Source: Flavihumibacter stibioxidans (GTDB lineage: Bacteria > Bacteroidota > Bacteroidia > Chitinophagales > Chitinophagaceae). From it: a stretch of 64,000 bases of DNA. A program made the translations under genes and the position numbers. Shown piece after piece: positions 7,819 through 17,948 of this stretch; within the stretch, counting starts at the first letter, position 1, and every line of letters begins with the position of its first letter. The notes under the pieces were generated by a model. It saw only the letters and a program-made list of their open reading frames with translations. It was not told the origin of the DNA and made no database searches. Where the stretch lies: the NCBI RefSeq assembly GCF_014332695.1, contig NZ_MBUA01000012.1, positions 801,858 to 865,857 of the forward strand, given 5' to 3'.

Positions 7819-10635
7819 CTACTTACGGGCGTCTTTCACGCACCGGAATCCAACCGTAGCATTTCTTTCAAACCCCTGCGACACCCGCAGTAGATGCTGC
7901 CGGTAATGCAATTCCCGCGGTCCGCCCTGCACATACCACCAGCTGCTGGAAGGTTTGAAATAGCTGCCACCCTTCAGGATAATATAGCGGAAACTTCCGC
8001 TCATGTATTCATCATGGGTGAATTGCCAGACGCAGCCAACCAGGTCATACAGGCCAAATGGATTGACGCCTTTTTTATATGTACCGACAGGATACAGTTT
8101 ACCATCACCCAGGTTGCACCTGGAAGAATCGATTCCTTCAATAGCCGAAGTCGACAAGGTGTTGGTCACATATTGGATCTTGCGGGTTACGGGTGTGGTC
8201 TGCTTCCAGGGCCATTCACTGCCTTCCCCTCCCCCTGCTGCATACTGCCATTCCAATTCAGTGGGCAGGCGTTTTCCGGCCCATCCGGCATAGGCTTTCG
8301 CATCTTCATAACTGATATACACAACCGGGAAATTCTCTTCTCCCCTGCGGATCTTTCCCTTTATCCAGTGTTTAAGGAAATTGGCGGTATCGGCGGGTTT
8401 ATAGCGGGTGGACAGTATAAATTGCTGAAACTGGATATTGGTCACAGGGTACTGGTCCATAAAAAAGGAAGGCATGGAGAAATTGCTGTCAAGGTCCTGC
8501 TTCGGGTAGGAAATAAATTCATCGCCGCTGCTTGCCCTGAAATGAAATTTGCCGGCAGGAATGCTTACCATTCCCGGCGGGGGCTGCAGGGCATAAGTGG
8601 TTTGCTGCACCACCGAGGTTCTCCTGGCTTCACCGGGTTTTACCGATACAATGGTTTCATCCAGCAATAAACCATCCTCCATAAGTTGAATAATAAAATC
8701 GCCCTCAAAGCGGCCAAAATGTTCATTGAGCATGATGGAATGTGCGCCAGATGCCAGCACCAGCGGCTTTTTATCATAGGCAGGCGCGCCGGCCCAGATC
8801 CTGATTTCACCGCGCCGGCCTGGTGTATTCACAGTCAGGAGATCGCCATTTCTACCGGCGTTGATCAGCACCGGCAATTTTGCGATGCAGTCCACTTCGC
8901 CTTCATTATTGGTACCCAGGAATTTCCTGTTAAAAGGGTCGGTACTGGCTTCGATCATCCATTTACCGTTCTCCTTTTGGGGATCCAGCAGGCGGTGATG
9001 CCAGAGGTCCACATAATGATAACCCGCTTCGGGTTCCACTTCAAACAGGAAGCCATTGTATCCCTCCGGCAGGATACTGTAAATGGTATAGATTGTTTTT
9101 TCTTTTCCGGGCCATTTATTCACCCATATATTTTCCGCCCTTGTTGACAGCAGGGGAACCCAGCCGGGGGCGGTGAAGTTGGTGGTGTTTTCGCGCAATA
9201 TGCGGGTGGTCCGGCCGAGGTAGCCATATTGTTCCTCCACCCAGTCGGGCATACCCGGGGCCATGATATTCAGTTCGGTGCCATACCCGTTGAAAAAGGA
9301 AGTGGCGAATTCGCGGCGGATCCTTTCCCGGTATAATTCGGCCACGCGGTAAATCGCAAATTCGGGTTTGATGAGTTTATTCAGGTTTAGCATGGGCGGA
9401 TAGTAGAGGGCGTTGTGCACCCGGCCCGAAGGAATGCCCGGCATGTCTTTAGGAACAGCCATCCCCTCACTATACATGATCACACCCTTTTTCACCTTGT
9501 CGGCGGCCGCCTGTAATTCCCTGCTGGATTCGCCTTTTGTATCCAGCACCACGCCATCCGCCCCTGTTTCGGCGATCAGGTCGGCGATCCCGCTCAGGTG
9601 GTTTTCGCCACGGGTGCTTTCATCCCAGGGGTTGTAACAGACAAAGAGTTTTACGTTTTCAGCATGCAGTTGTTTTGCGAGCGCCCGGATCTGCCTGCTG
9701 CCTCCCGGCAAATCGCGAAACAGGTCAAACTGGTTGCGCTGGTCGAGTCCCAGCGTAGGCCAGGTGGGCCAGATGCCGATCACGTCATCCCCGCCATATA
9801 AAGCCTTTCCCCTTTTCACAAAATCAGGCAGGGTGTATTTACCGGTGCGGCCATCGTAGAAATATTTATCCCAGGCCTTCATCAGGTGCATCACATAGGT
9901 GTGGCGGATCCACTGCAGGTCCTTTCTTTCAAACAGTGCATTGTCGAAATGGTCAAGATCATACAGGAACCTTTGCTGAAAGATCAGGGTAAGTGCATCC
10001 TGCCAGTTGCCACCGGAGGTTTCTGCGAAAAAATCATATTTCACGGAACCACCCGGATAGAGGATGGTCTCAAAGCGGGTGCGGGTGCCCTTTTCGATGC
10101 TGGTCCTGTTGCGACGAACGAGACCAGCAACTGACAATCCGGCTTCAAGCTGAAAATTACAATAGCCGAGATCCCAGGCGTTGTCGGGAACAATCACATT
10201 AACGGCCTGTCTGCCGGGAATAAAAAGATGGGTGCGGCTCAGTCCATGATCCCCCTGCCCTGTTATATACACATGATCGGAGGCGATGCCAAATGGAACT
10301 ATGTTTTTCAGGCGGACAGTATCCGGGGAAATATTTTGAAAGCGGAGTTCAGCTTTCAATCCGGTTGCCAGAACGCCGGTATGGATCCAGGAAGTTTTTA
10401 TCAAACTGTTTGCGGATTCTTGTCCCGACACAACCTGTTTTCCGTTTGCAATAAAACTAACCAGTGGGACTGTCCTGCCCAGCGGATATTGTTTTCCTGC
10501 TGTTATAATGGTAGACACAGACAGTGAATCTGCGGACAAACCCATTCCTTTCAAGGCCGGCTGCGCCATCAGGTTGAAAGCGGCCAGCATAGGAAAGGCG
10601 AAGCGAACTGCCAAAATAAAAGTTACCCGTACCAT
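7819..10635 (-). CDS. Secreted TIM-barrel-like protein fused to an FGE/SUMF1-fold domain
   Basis: This is a 938-residue protein with an N-terminal signal peptide ending near AFNLMAQ. The first about 690 residues look like a beta-domain plus (beta/alpha)8 glycosidase-type fold: GGDDVIGIWPTWPTLG, AENVKLFVCYNPWDES, then GADGVVLDTKGES, whose Asp is a nucleophile candidate, followed by C-terminal beta-strand regions. Residues about 700-935 are a formylglycine-generating-enzyme fold (PAGKFHF, DQYPVTNIQF, AYAGWAGKRLPTELEWQYAAGG, NPFGLYDLVGCVWQFTHDEY, GGSYFKPSSSWW, TVGFRCVKD). The paired copper-binding cysteines of active FGE are absent from the GGSYFKPSSSWW region, so sulfatase activation is unlikely and binding or structural use is more plausible. 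It is first in the minus-strand glycan operon. I cannot assign a GH family. Confidence 0.75.
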   Translation of the reverse strand: MVRVTFILAVRFAFPMLAAFNLMAQPALKGMGLSADSLSVSTIITAGKQYPLGRTVPLVSFIANGKQVVSGQESANSLIKTSWIHTGVLATGLKAELRFQNISPDTVRLKNIVPFGIASDHVYITGQGDHGLSRTHLFIPGRQAVNVIVPDNAWDLGYCNFQLEAGLSVAGLVRRNRTSIEKGTRTRFETILYPGGSVKYDFFAETSGGNWQDALTLIFQQRFLYDLDHFDNALFERKDLQWIRHTYVMHLMKAWDKYFYDGRTGKYTLPDFVKRGKALYGGDDVIGIWPTWPTLGLDQRNQFDLFRDLPGGSRQIRALAKQLHAENVKLFVCYNPWDESTRGENHLSGIADLIAETGADGVVLDTKGESSRELQAAADKVKKGVIMYSEGMAVPKDMPGIPSGRVHNALYYPPMLNLNKLIKPEFAIYRVAELYRERIRREFATSFFNGYGTELNIMAPGMPDWVEEQYGYLGRTTRILRENTTNFTAPGWVPLLSTRAENIWVNKWPGKEKTIYTIYSILPEGYNGFLFEVEPEAGYHYVDLWHHRLLDPQKENGKWMIEASTDPFNRKFLGTNNEGEVDCIAKLPVLINAGRNGDLLTVNTPGRRGEIRIWAGAPAYDKKPLVLASGAHSIMLNEHFGRFEGDFIIQLMEDGLLLDETIVSVKPGEARRTSVVQQTTYALQPPPGMVSIPAGKFHFRASSGDEFISYPKQDLDSNFSMPSFFMDQYPVTNIQFQQFILSTRYKPADTANFLKHWIKGKIRRGEENFPVVYISYEDAKAYAGWAGKRLPTELEWQYAAGGGEGSEWPWKQTTPVTRKIQYVTNTLSTSAIEGIDSSRCNLGDGKLYPVGTYKKGVNPFGLYDLVGCVWQFTHDEYMSGSFRYIILKGGSYFKPSSSWWYVQGGPRELHYRQHLLRVSQGFERNATVGFRCVKDARK

Positions 10636-10735
10636 ATTATCGTCGTATTAGTGAACTAACATTAATCAGTTTACAAAGTGATAAAAGTCACTATCAATTA
10701 CCCTTGCGGTCATAAGTGTACAATTTACGCTTAGG

Positions 10736-10743
10736 TAGCTTTG
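10736..10743 (+). promoter_or_regulatory. Putative -7 promoter element for yceI
   Basis: TAGCTTTG is an exact TAnnTTTG match, 38 bases before the YceI-family ATG. It predicts a leader of about 30 nt. The -33 region is weak. Confidence 0.5.
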
Positions 10744-10780
10744 TTCCAGCAATCAAGATTACAGAACAAAACTTATTACG

Positions 10781-11383
10781 ATGAAGCCCTTATTACAAAC
10801 CCGGAAAATGAAAGCTGCGCTTTTACTGGGTTTTTGCATCGCCGCTATTGGAATGTCAGCTACCGTATTTGGACAAACGAATTATAAAGGATCTGATATC
10901 AAGACCACCCTGGCTGGAACTTCAAACATTCACGACTGGGTGATGATTTCACAAAAAGGCACCTGTAACGCTGTGGTGGTATTGCAGGACGGCGCCATCA
11001 CCAATATATCCTCGCTTCAGTTCAGCATGCCCGCAGAAAGCCTCAAGAGCGAACACACACAGATGGATAAAAATACTTACAAGGCATTGAACACCAGCAA
11101 AAATCCCAATATCAGTTTTACCGCCACTTCTTCCACTGTGAAACCAAATGGCAAAGGATATCTCATCAATACAAAAGGAAAACTGACCATTTCAGGCGTA
11201 ACCAAAGATGTTGACCTGGTGGCCCACGGAGTGGTAAATGCCGATAAGAGCATCCATTTCACCGGTTCCTACAAGTTCAAGATGACAGAATTTAAAGTTA
11301 CTCCGCCCAGTATCATGCTGGGAACCATCAAAGTGGGTGACCCATTGGAAGTAAAATATGATTTCGTAGTGAAAACTCCATAA
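10781..11383 (+). CDS. YceI-family periplasmic lipid-binding protein
   Basis: This 200-residue exported protein has a signal peptide (AALLLGFCIAAIGMSATVFGQ) and a YceI lipocalin-like beta-barrel, seen in LAGTSNIHDWVM, the central DKNTYKALNTSKNPNISFTA block and the LTISGVTKDVDLVAHG segment. YceI proteins bind isoprenoid-like or other amphiphilic molecules and often respond to stress; the ligand here is unknown. It is followed after 42 bp by a porin-like barrel and then by a second YceI-like gene, suggesting one envelope-related operon. The start at 10781 could alternatively be the Met at 10808 (MKAALLLG), which also precedes the hydrophobic core. Confidence 0.9.
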   Translation: MKPLLQTRKMKAALLLGFCIAAIGMSATVFGQTNYKGSDIKTTLAGTSNIHDWVMISQKGTCNAVVVLQDGAITNISSLQFSMPAESLKSEHTQMDKNTYKALNTSKNPNISFTATSSTVKPNGKGYLINTKGKLTISGVTKDVDLVAHGVVNADKSIHFTGSYKFKMTEFKVTPPSIMLGTIKVGDPLEVKYDFVVKTP

Positions 11384-11425
11384 CCCTGAACCAACAAAAT
11401 TTATTTACATCACAAGCACTTAGTC

Positions 11426-12760
11426 ATGAAAACATTATTTAACCAACAACTCAGGAAATTAGCTGCTGTAGTATTGCTGACATTTCCTATCCTGGGCTTT
11501 GGCCAGGACGTAAAACAAGAGATTAAAGAACATTATGGTCGTCCATCCAACTGGAGGCCTTATGATAAGAGTGGTATCAACATGTTTGAAACTTCAAAGC
11601 AGGACAGCACTCCATTTGAAGGCGCAAGGATCCGTTTTGGTGCAGGCTTCTCCCAGACCTACCAGAACCTCGACCATGAAAACGGAACCAAAGGTGCAGT
11701 ACCACTGTACCAGATGGGCCCCGGATTCAACCTGGCACAAGCCAACCTGAACATTGATTTCCAACTGGCGGATGGTATCAGGGTTTCCCTGGAGAACTAT
11801 ATGTCTGCCCGTCACCACAACGAATTCTGGGTTAAAGGCGGTTATATCCAGTTCGACAAACTGCCTTTCAAAGGAAAATTCTGGCAGGACCTGATGGAGA
11901 TCGCCACCATCAAGATCGGACACTTCGAAGTGAACTACGGTGACCAGCACTTCCGCAGGTCAGACGGTGGTAACACCATCTACAACCCCTTCATTGAAAA
12001 CTATATAGTGGATGCGTTCTCTACAGAAATCGGTGGTGAGGTTTACCTGAAGAAAAATGGTTTCTTCGGTATGGTGGGTGTAACCAACGGTACCATCAAC
12101 TCCTCTATCAACAAACAAGGCGCCGACTTCAGCAGCGACTCTTCCAAATACCCGGCCCTTTACCTGAAAGCAGGCGTGGACAAGCAGATCACAGAAGATT
12201 TCAGGCTGCGTTTCACCGGTTCCTACTACCTGAACAACAAGTCCCAGCGTAACGTACTGTACGCAGGTGACCGTACCGGTTCCAACTACTTTGCCGTAAT
12301 GGAAACAAAAGGAGCCGACCTGAAAGCGAACTTCACCTCCGGCCGTTTCGCTCCCGGATTCTCCAGGAATGTACGCGCCATCATGCTGAACGGTTTTGCT
12401 AAATACAAAGGACTGGAACTGTTTGGTACCATTGAAAATGCAAAAGGTAACGCTGAAACTTCATCAGACCCCGACAAGCGTACCATGAACCAGTTGGCGA
12501 TTGATGGTGTGTATCGTATCGGTGCAAAAGAAAACCTCTTCGTGGGTGCCCGTTACAACAACGTAAGCGCTGAAATGCCAGGGTACACAGACAAAGTGAA
12601 AATTGATCGTTTTGCCCTGAGTGCCGGCTGGTTCCTGACCAAAAACATCCTGCTGAAAGGCGAAATCGTTAACCAGAATTACAAAGACTTCAAAGAAACT
12701 GATATCAAATATAACGGCAAGTTCAACGGATACGTGATCCAGGCCGTTATCGGATTCTAA
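11426..12760 (+). CDS. Porin-like outer-membrane beta-barrel protein
   Basis: This 444-residue protein has a signal peptide ending at ILGFGQ. The rest is made of alternating amphipathic strands rich in aromatic and glycine residues and ends in an aromatic C-terminal strand (GYVIQAVIGF), the usual mark of an outer-membrane barrel. It resembles the selective porins annotated in Bacteroidota but contains no motif that fixes a substrate. It is transcribed with the YceI genes on either side. Codon use is strongly biased to frequent codons (AAC, CTG, GGT), hinting at high expression. A terminator-like hairpin follows. Confidence 0.8.
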   Translation: MKTLFNQQLRKLAAVVLLTFPILGFGQDVKQEIKEHYGRPSNWRPYDKSGINMFETSKQDSTPFEGARIRFGAGFSQTYQNLDHENGTKGAVPLYQMGPGFNLAQANLNIDFQLADGIRVSLENYMSARHHNEFWVKGGYIQFDKLPFKGKFWQDLMEIATIKIGHFEVNYGDQHFRRSDGGNTIYNPFIENYIVDAFSTEIGGEVYLKKNGFFGMVGVTNGTINSSINKQGADFSSDSSKYPALYLKAGVDKQITEDFRLRFTGSYYLNNKSQRNVLYAGDRTGSNYFAVMETKGADLKANFTSGRFAPGFSRNVRAIMLNGFAKYKGLELFGTIENAKGNAETSSDPDKRTMNQLAIDGVYRIGAKENLFVGARYNNVSAEMPGYTDKVKIDRFALSAGWFLTKNILLKGEIVNQNYKDFKETDIKYNGKFNGYVIQAVIGF

Positions 12761-12785
12761 CATTCTTTTCTGATGTGTGTTTGGA

Positions 12786-12820
12786 AAATGCCGGGGGATC
12801 ATACCGCCGGCATTTCCTTT
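12786..12820 (+). terminator. Hairpin after the porin gene
   Basis: AAATGCCGG (12786-12794) pairs with CCGGCATTT (12807-12815) and is followed by CCTTTAATT, a weak T tract. It would end or attenuate the yceI-porin transcript ahead of the second YceI-like gene. Confidence 0.55.
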
Positions 12821-12853
12821 AATTAATTGAGTTAACTTTACAAGACCCAGGTA

Positions 12854-13438
12854 ATGACAACCGTACTGATGATATTGTTCCACTTCCTTTTCAATCCCGG
12901 CAGCAAACCTCCGGTGGCAGAAAAGTGGATCATCGACAGGAACAGTGTCTTTACCATCGAAGGAAAATCAAATGTGGCCCCCTTCAGGTGCCAGACCACC
13001 GAGTACCTGAACAACGATACCATCACTTTATTCAGGAATGAAAATCCCAATGCGCCTTATTCATTCAGCGGCGGCCTTAAAATCCTGATCCGCTGGTTTG
13101 ATTGTGAACAACAGGTGATGACCCGGGAAATGTGGCGAACACTGAAAGAAAAGGAAAAACCTGAAATGAAAATCAACCTGATCAGCATCACCCGGTTTAA
13201 CCAGCACAGCCAGAAGGCGATGGGGCTGGTGGACATTGAGCTGGCCGGCGTTACAAAAAGATGCGAGATACTGTTTGAAGTGCATAACGGACAACCGAAA
13301 TTGCTCAGCTTTTCAGGCACCAGGCAAATGTGCTTTGCAGACTTCAAACTTAAGCCACCGAATAAACTGGCGGGACTAATCAAAGTGGAAGAAAACCTGA
13401 TGGTCAGATTTAAAATCAACATGAAAGCCGCCGGCTAA
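12854..13438 (+). CDS. YceI-like domain protein
   Basis: This 194-residue protein has a short hydrophobic N-terminus (VLMILFHFLFNPG) that may be a signal sequence. The body has the YceI pattern: WIIDRNSVFTIEGKSNVAPFRC near the start, a central KINLISITRF segment and MGLVDIELAGVTKRCEILFEV near the end, the counterpart of the LTISGVTKDV region of the neighbour at 10781. Similarity to that neighbour is in pattern only, so the two are distant paralogues at most. It lies 15 bp ahead of a membrane-protein gene, probably in the same operon. The ligand is unknown. Confidence 0.7.
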   Translation: MTTVLMILFHFLFNPGSKPPVAEKWIIDRNSVFTIEGKSNVAPFRCQTTEYLNNDTITLFRNENPNAPYSFSGGLKILIRWFDCEQQVMTREMWRTLKEKEKPEMKINLISITRFNQHSQKAMGLVDIELAGVTKRCEILFEVHNGQPKLLSFSGTRQMCFADFKLKPPNKLAGLIKVEENLMVRFKINMKAAG

Positions 13439-13453
13439 TTAACACCTTTTACT

Positions 13454-13876
13454 ATGTTCGCTATCAACTGGAAAAAAGTTCTTCTGTCGCTCAGCATCTC
13501 TTCAGTAGTATTGCTGATCATGAGTTTCGTGATGCTGAAACTATCCATTTACCTGTTTCCCGTACTGACCATGGAATACCTCAGCCCGGTATTCCGTTCG
13601 GCAGGAAAGATGGACTGGCTCTATTATGTTCACCCCCTGATCATCAGTATTGCACTGCTCTGGTTCTGGGAAAGGTATAAGGGAATATTTTCCGGCCCCT
13701 GCATACTGCGCGCATTTGAAGTGGCGCTGGTGTATGGCATTGTGGCCATGATACCGGTACTCTGGCTCACTTTCAGCGCCATAGATGTATCACTGCAGAT
13801 GATCCTCACCTGGTTATTGTATGGATTTATCCAGGCATTCGCTGCAGGCATTGTGTTCGCCAAATTAAATCCCTGA
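13454..13876 (+). CDS. Small four-helix membrane protein, function unknown
   Basis: This 140-residue protein has four likely membrane helices (about 9-32, 53-70, 85-107 and 112-135) and no recognised catalytic motif. It begins 15 bp after the YceI-like gene and is presumably part of that operon. It converges on the universal stress protein cluster, with 21 bp between the stop codons. I do not recognise the family. Confidence 0.75.
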   Translation: MFAINWKKVLLSLSISSVVLLIMSFVMLKLSIYLFPVLTMEYLSPVFRSAGKMDWLYYVHPLIISIALLWFWERYKGIFSGPCILRAFEVALVYGIVAMIPVLWLTFSAIDVSLQMILTWLLYGFIQAFAAGIVFAKLNP

Positions 13877-13897
13877 GGACGGTTGCCGGCGATCCCT

Positions 13898-14746
13898 TCA
13901 GAAATCTTCCGGAATCACCAGCAAAGGCTGACTGGTAGTGTACAACATGTTTTTAGTGAAACTCTCTACAAAGAACCGCTGCAGGAAATGTTTTTCCCGT
14001 CGCACCATCACCACCATGTCATAGGGAAGCTCCTGGTGCAAACGTTCCATGGCATCCACCATTGAAACTGTTTTCACCAGTTCAAAACTGATGGTAAAAT
14101 CGCTGTAATCCTGTTGCAGCGCATGTGCATACTTTTCAAAAAAACCGCTCTCCTGATCGAGGTTGGTTTCGCCGGCATCACCATGGATCATGTGCACCAC
14201 GGTAATCTTCGCCTCATACAATTTAGCCAGGGAAAGAACCAGGTTAAATGCAGTTCTGTCCGGGGCCATACAATCTGTTGCGTAAACAATCTGTGCCGGA
14301 AGTTTCCAGTCAAACTTTTCGGGAATCAGCAAAACGGGGCAATCAGCCTGTTTGATAATACGGGAAGCGATCGTACCAACCAGGGCCCGCTTCAATCCAC
14401 CGGCCCCCTGGGTGCCCATCACGACCAGGTCAATCTGGTTGTGTTCGGCAAAACCAAGAATATTATCCACCACAGGCGCCCTTCCCAGGATCGTTGACAC
14501 AGGAACAGAAAAATCCGCTGGCACAAATTTATGCGTCAGGCGCTGGAGCTGTTTCATGAGATCAGACTCCATCTGTTCATTGTACAATCTCCTTTTGGTG
14601 ACATTGTCAATAAATTCGGACTCCACCGGTTCATACACATGATACAGGATAACGGCAGCGCCTGATTTTGCAGCAATATCCAGCGCATACTGAAATGCCC
14701 GCTCCGCTGTGGGTGAAAAGTCCGTAGGTACTACTATCCTTTTCAT
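13898..14746 (-). CDS. Universal stress protein, tandem UspA domains
   Basis: This 282-residue protein has two Usp domains. The first begins MKRIVVPTDFSPTAERAF and contains the nucleotide-binding pattern G-x2-G-x9-G-T (GTQGAGGLKRALVGT, about 110-125), so ATP binding is likely. The second domain is degenerate. It is the distal gene of three consecutive Usp genes on the minus strand, starting 1 base after the stop of the next one. Such clusters in Bacteroidota often accompany stress or low-oxygen responses; a Crp/Fnr regulator is encoded nearby at 17949, but the link is inferred. Confidence 0.92.
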   Translation of the reverse strand: MKRIVVPTDFSPTAERAFQYALDIAAKSGAAVILYHVYEPVESEFIDNVTKRRLYNEQMESDLMKQLQRLTHKFVPADFSVPVSTILGRAPVVDNILGFAEHNQIDLVVMGTQGAGGLKRALVGTIASRIIKQADCPVLLIPEKFDWKLPAQIVYATDCMAPDRTAFNLVLSLAKLYEAKITVVHMIHGDAGETNLDQESGFFEKYAHALQQDYSDFTISFELVKTVSMVDAMERLHQELPYDMVVMVRREKHFLQRFFVESFTKNMLYTTSQPLLVIPEDF

Positions 14747-14747
14747 A

Positions 14748-15596
14748 CTATATTTCTCCTGGTATTACCAATAAAGGGATATTGGTGTGAAAAGCCATCC
14801 TGCGCGACTGACTTGCGGCAAACAACTGGTTGATGAAATTCCGTTGATAGGTAATCATCACCAGCAGGTCGACCCCCTGTTTTTCAATATAATCCTGGAG
14901 GGACTGTTCAAAATCATTACCGGTGAGATGGCTGACCACCAATGAATCCTCGCCGTATCTGTCAAGCAGCAGTTTTTTATACGCTGCCAGCTTTTCTTCC
15001 TGATCCAGGTAGGTGCCGGCAGAATCCTTTTTGACATCTGTAAAAACCGTTACGTGCAAGGTAGAGAGGAAGAGATCCGCCATCTCCACCACAGGGTTCA
15101 GGATGGCAGGCTGCTCCTCAAAATGGTTGGTAGCCAGCAACACATTGTCGATCTTTTTAGCCTCATACTGCAACGGTATGATCATCACCGGAACATTGTT
15201 TTTTCCGATCTGGTGGGTGGCCGTACTACCCCAGATTTTCTCCCGGAGGCCGCCGGTTCCAACAGTGCCCATCACAATGAGGTCTGCATGAAGGTCATCG
15301 GCCAGTTGGGTAATACTCGCATTCACCGCACCTGTAAACAGGTGGGTGGTAACGGCAACCTGCTCTGTCTCTTCAATGGCCTTCTTATGCAGGTCCAGCT
15401 TACGTTTGGCCTCCTCCAGCATTTCCTGGTTGTATTGCCGGTTAATACCGACCTGGTCGTTGAACATAGACTCACTAACCTCGCTGACATGCAGCAATGC
15501 AATATCGGCCAGGCTGAGTTTGGCAAGCTCTACGGCAAAATTGATTGCACCGCCTGCGCAAGTCGAAAAATCTGTTGGCACCAATATCGTTTTCAT
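14748..15596 (-). CDS. Universal stress protein, tandem UspA domains
   Basis: This 282-residue paralogue of the gene at 13898 has two Usp domains. The N-terminal one starts MKTILVPTDFSTCAGGAINFA and carries the ATP-binding pattern in GTVGTGGLREKIWGS, about residues 110-124. The C-terminal half lacks that pattern. It lies 22 bp downstream of the third Usp gene and almost touches the next, so the three are cotranscribed. Confidence 0.92.
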   Translation of the reverse strand: MKTILVPTDFSTCAGGAINFAVELAKLSLADIALLHVSEVSESMFNDQVGINRQYNQEMLEEAKRKLDLHKKAIEETEQVAVTTHLFTGAVNASITQLADDLHADLIVMGTVGTGGLREKIWGSTATHQIGKNNVPVMIIPLQYEAKKIDNVLLATNHFEEQPAILNPVVEMADLFLSTLHVTVFTDVKKDSAGTYLDQEEKLAAYKKLLLDRYGEDSLVVSHLTGNDFEQSLQDYIEKQGVDLLVMITYQRNFINQLFAASQSRRMAFHTNIPLLVIPGEI

Positions 15597-15618
15597 ACCC
15601 TTGGTTTTTAATAATGAT

Positions 15619-16455
15619 TCAATGGTGTGCTATAAACAATGGCTGGTCCAGGTCACGCATCAGGATATCAGCCATACTGGTTTTAAACATCCGGGAAATC
15701 TCCCCCCGGCGGTAGGCTCCCAGAACAACGAGTTCATTACCCGACTGGTTTCTAAGGTGACCGCAGACCTGCTCCTCCGCCTCGCCCTTCAAAACGGTAT
15801 AAGTAGCATGCGGGAAATGCCATTTGGTAAATTCGCGCATCAGCTTATTGTCAGGCAGGCGCACAGTTGATGTACTGTCTTTTACAGTAAACACTTCAAT
15901 CGGGAGTTCTTTCAGGTCATCCATCAGGTAGCTGAACATTTTAGCGGCATACACGGCCGAAGGACCACCATCATACAGCAGGGTTATGCTATCAATCGGC
16001 TTGTATTTCGGCGGAACAACCAGTACCGGGCACTGGGTTACCGTAAGCAGGTTCCTGACGAATCGGGTGGGAGCTTTTTCCTTCAACAGGGAGAAGGTCT
16101 CCGCCTTGCTGATGATAACCAGGTCGGCGAAAATACTTTCATGCTTCAACTCCAGCTCCGCGATCTTTTTGTCGCGGTGGATGTTGAAACGGATACCGGC
16201 CTTCTCGCAGGCCTGCTGGAAATAAAGAGCGGATTCATTTCTCTTCTGCTGGTCCTTTGCATCGAGTTCATTCATGGTACGGGTAACATCACCCGATTCC
16301 ATGATCACTTTATACACGTCATAACTGCGGTAAACAGACTCGTCGAGAAAAACACCCACCAGGTGGGCATCTGTTGCCTTTGTAACCTGGATGGCATAAT
16401 CCAGTGTGCTCTTAGACATTTTGAATCCGTCAAAAACAGCCAGGTACTTTTTCAT
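15619..16455 (-). CDS. Universal stress family protein without the ATP-binding motif
   Basis: This 278-residue Usp-like protein is first in the three-gene cluster. It starts MKKYLAVFDGFKMSKSTLDYAIQVTK and keeps the Usp fold pattern (VLVVPPKYKPIDSITLLYDGG at the domain junction), but the G-x2-G-x9-G-S/T motif of its two neighbours is missing, so it may not bind ATP. The upstream gap to metY (183 bp) must hold divergent promoters. Confidence 0.88.
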   Translation of the reverse strand: MKKYLAVFDGFKMSKSTLDYAIQVTKATDAHLVGVFLDESVYRSYDVYKVIMESGDVTRTMNELDAKDQQKRNESALYFQQACEKAGIRFNIHRDKKIAELELKHESIFADLVIISKAETFSLLKEKAPTRFVRNLLTVTQCPVLVVPPKYKPIDSITLLYDGGPSAVYAAKMFSYLMDDLKELPIEVFTVKDSTSTVRLPDNKLMREFTKWHFPHATYTVLKGEAEEQVCGHLRNQSGNELVVLGAYRRGEISRMFKTSMADILMRDLDQPLFIAHH

Positions 16456-16488
16456 GACTATAATTTTTGGCAGCCTTCATATGCCGGA

Positions 16489-16511
16489 TTACCTGTATTA
16501 CAGGCAGGTAA
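16489..16511. promoter_or_regulatory. Inverted repeat upstream of the usp cluster, possible operator
   Basis: TTACCTG (16489-16495) and CAGGTAA (16505-16511) are exact inverted arms separated by 9 bp, centred about 45 bp upstream of the first Usp start codon in the divergent usp/metY region. The layout fits a dimeric regulator site, but no consensus is matched. Confidence 0.3.
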
Positions 16512-16599
16512 ATGTATTATCGTTTACACAGGAATGCAATGACTCTCCTCACTTGATGGAATGATTATGACCAATTCCTACTATATTCGTAGACATTAA

Positions 16600-17943
<1,344 letters not shown>

Positions 17944-17948
17944 TTGAA

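Noticed and set aside
7894-8670. Open frame of 258 codons on the plus strand opposite the FGE-fold fusion
   Set aside because: Antisense shadow of a clearly coding region; no motif or ribosome site.
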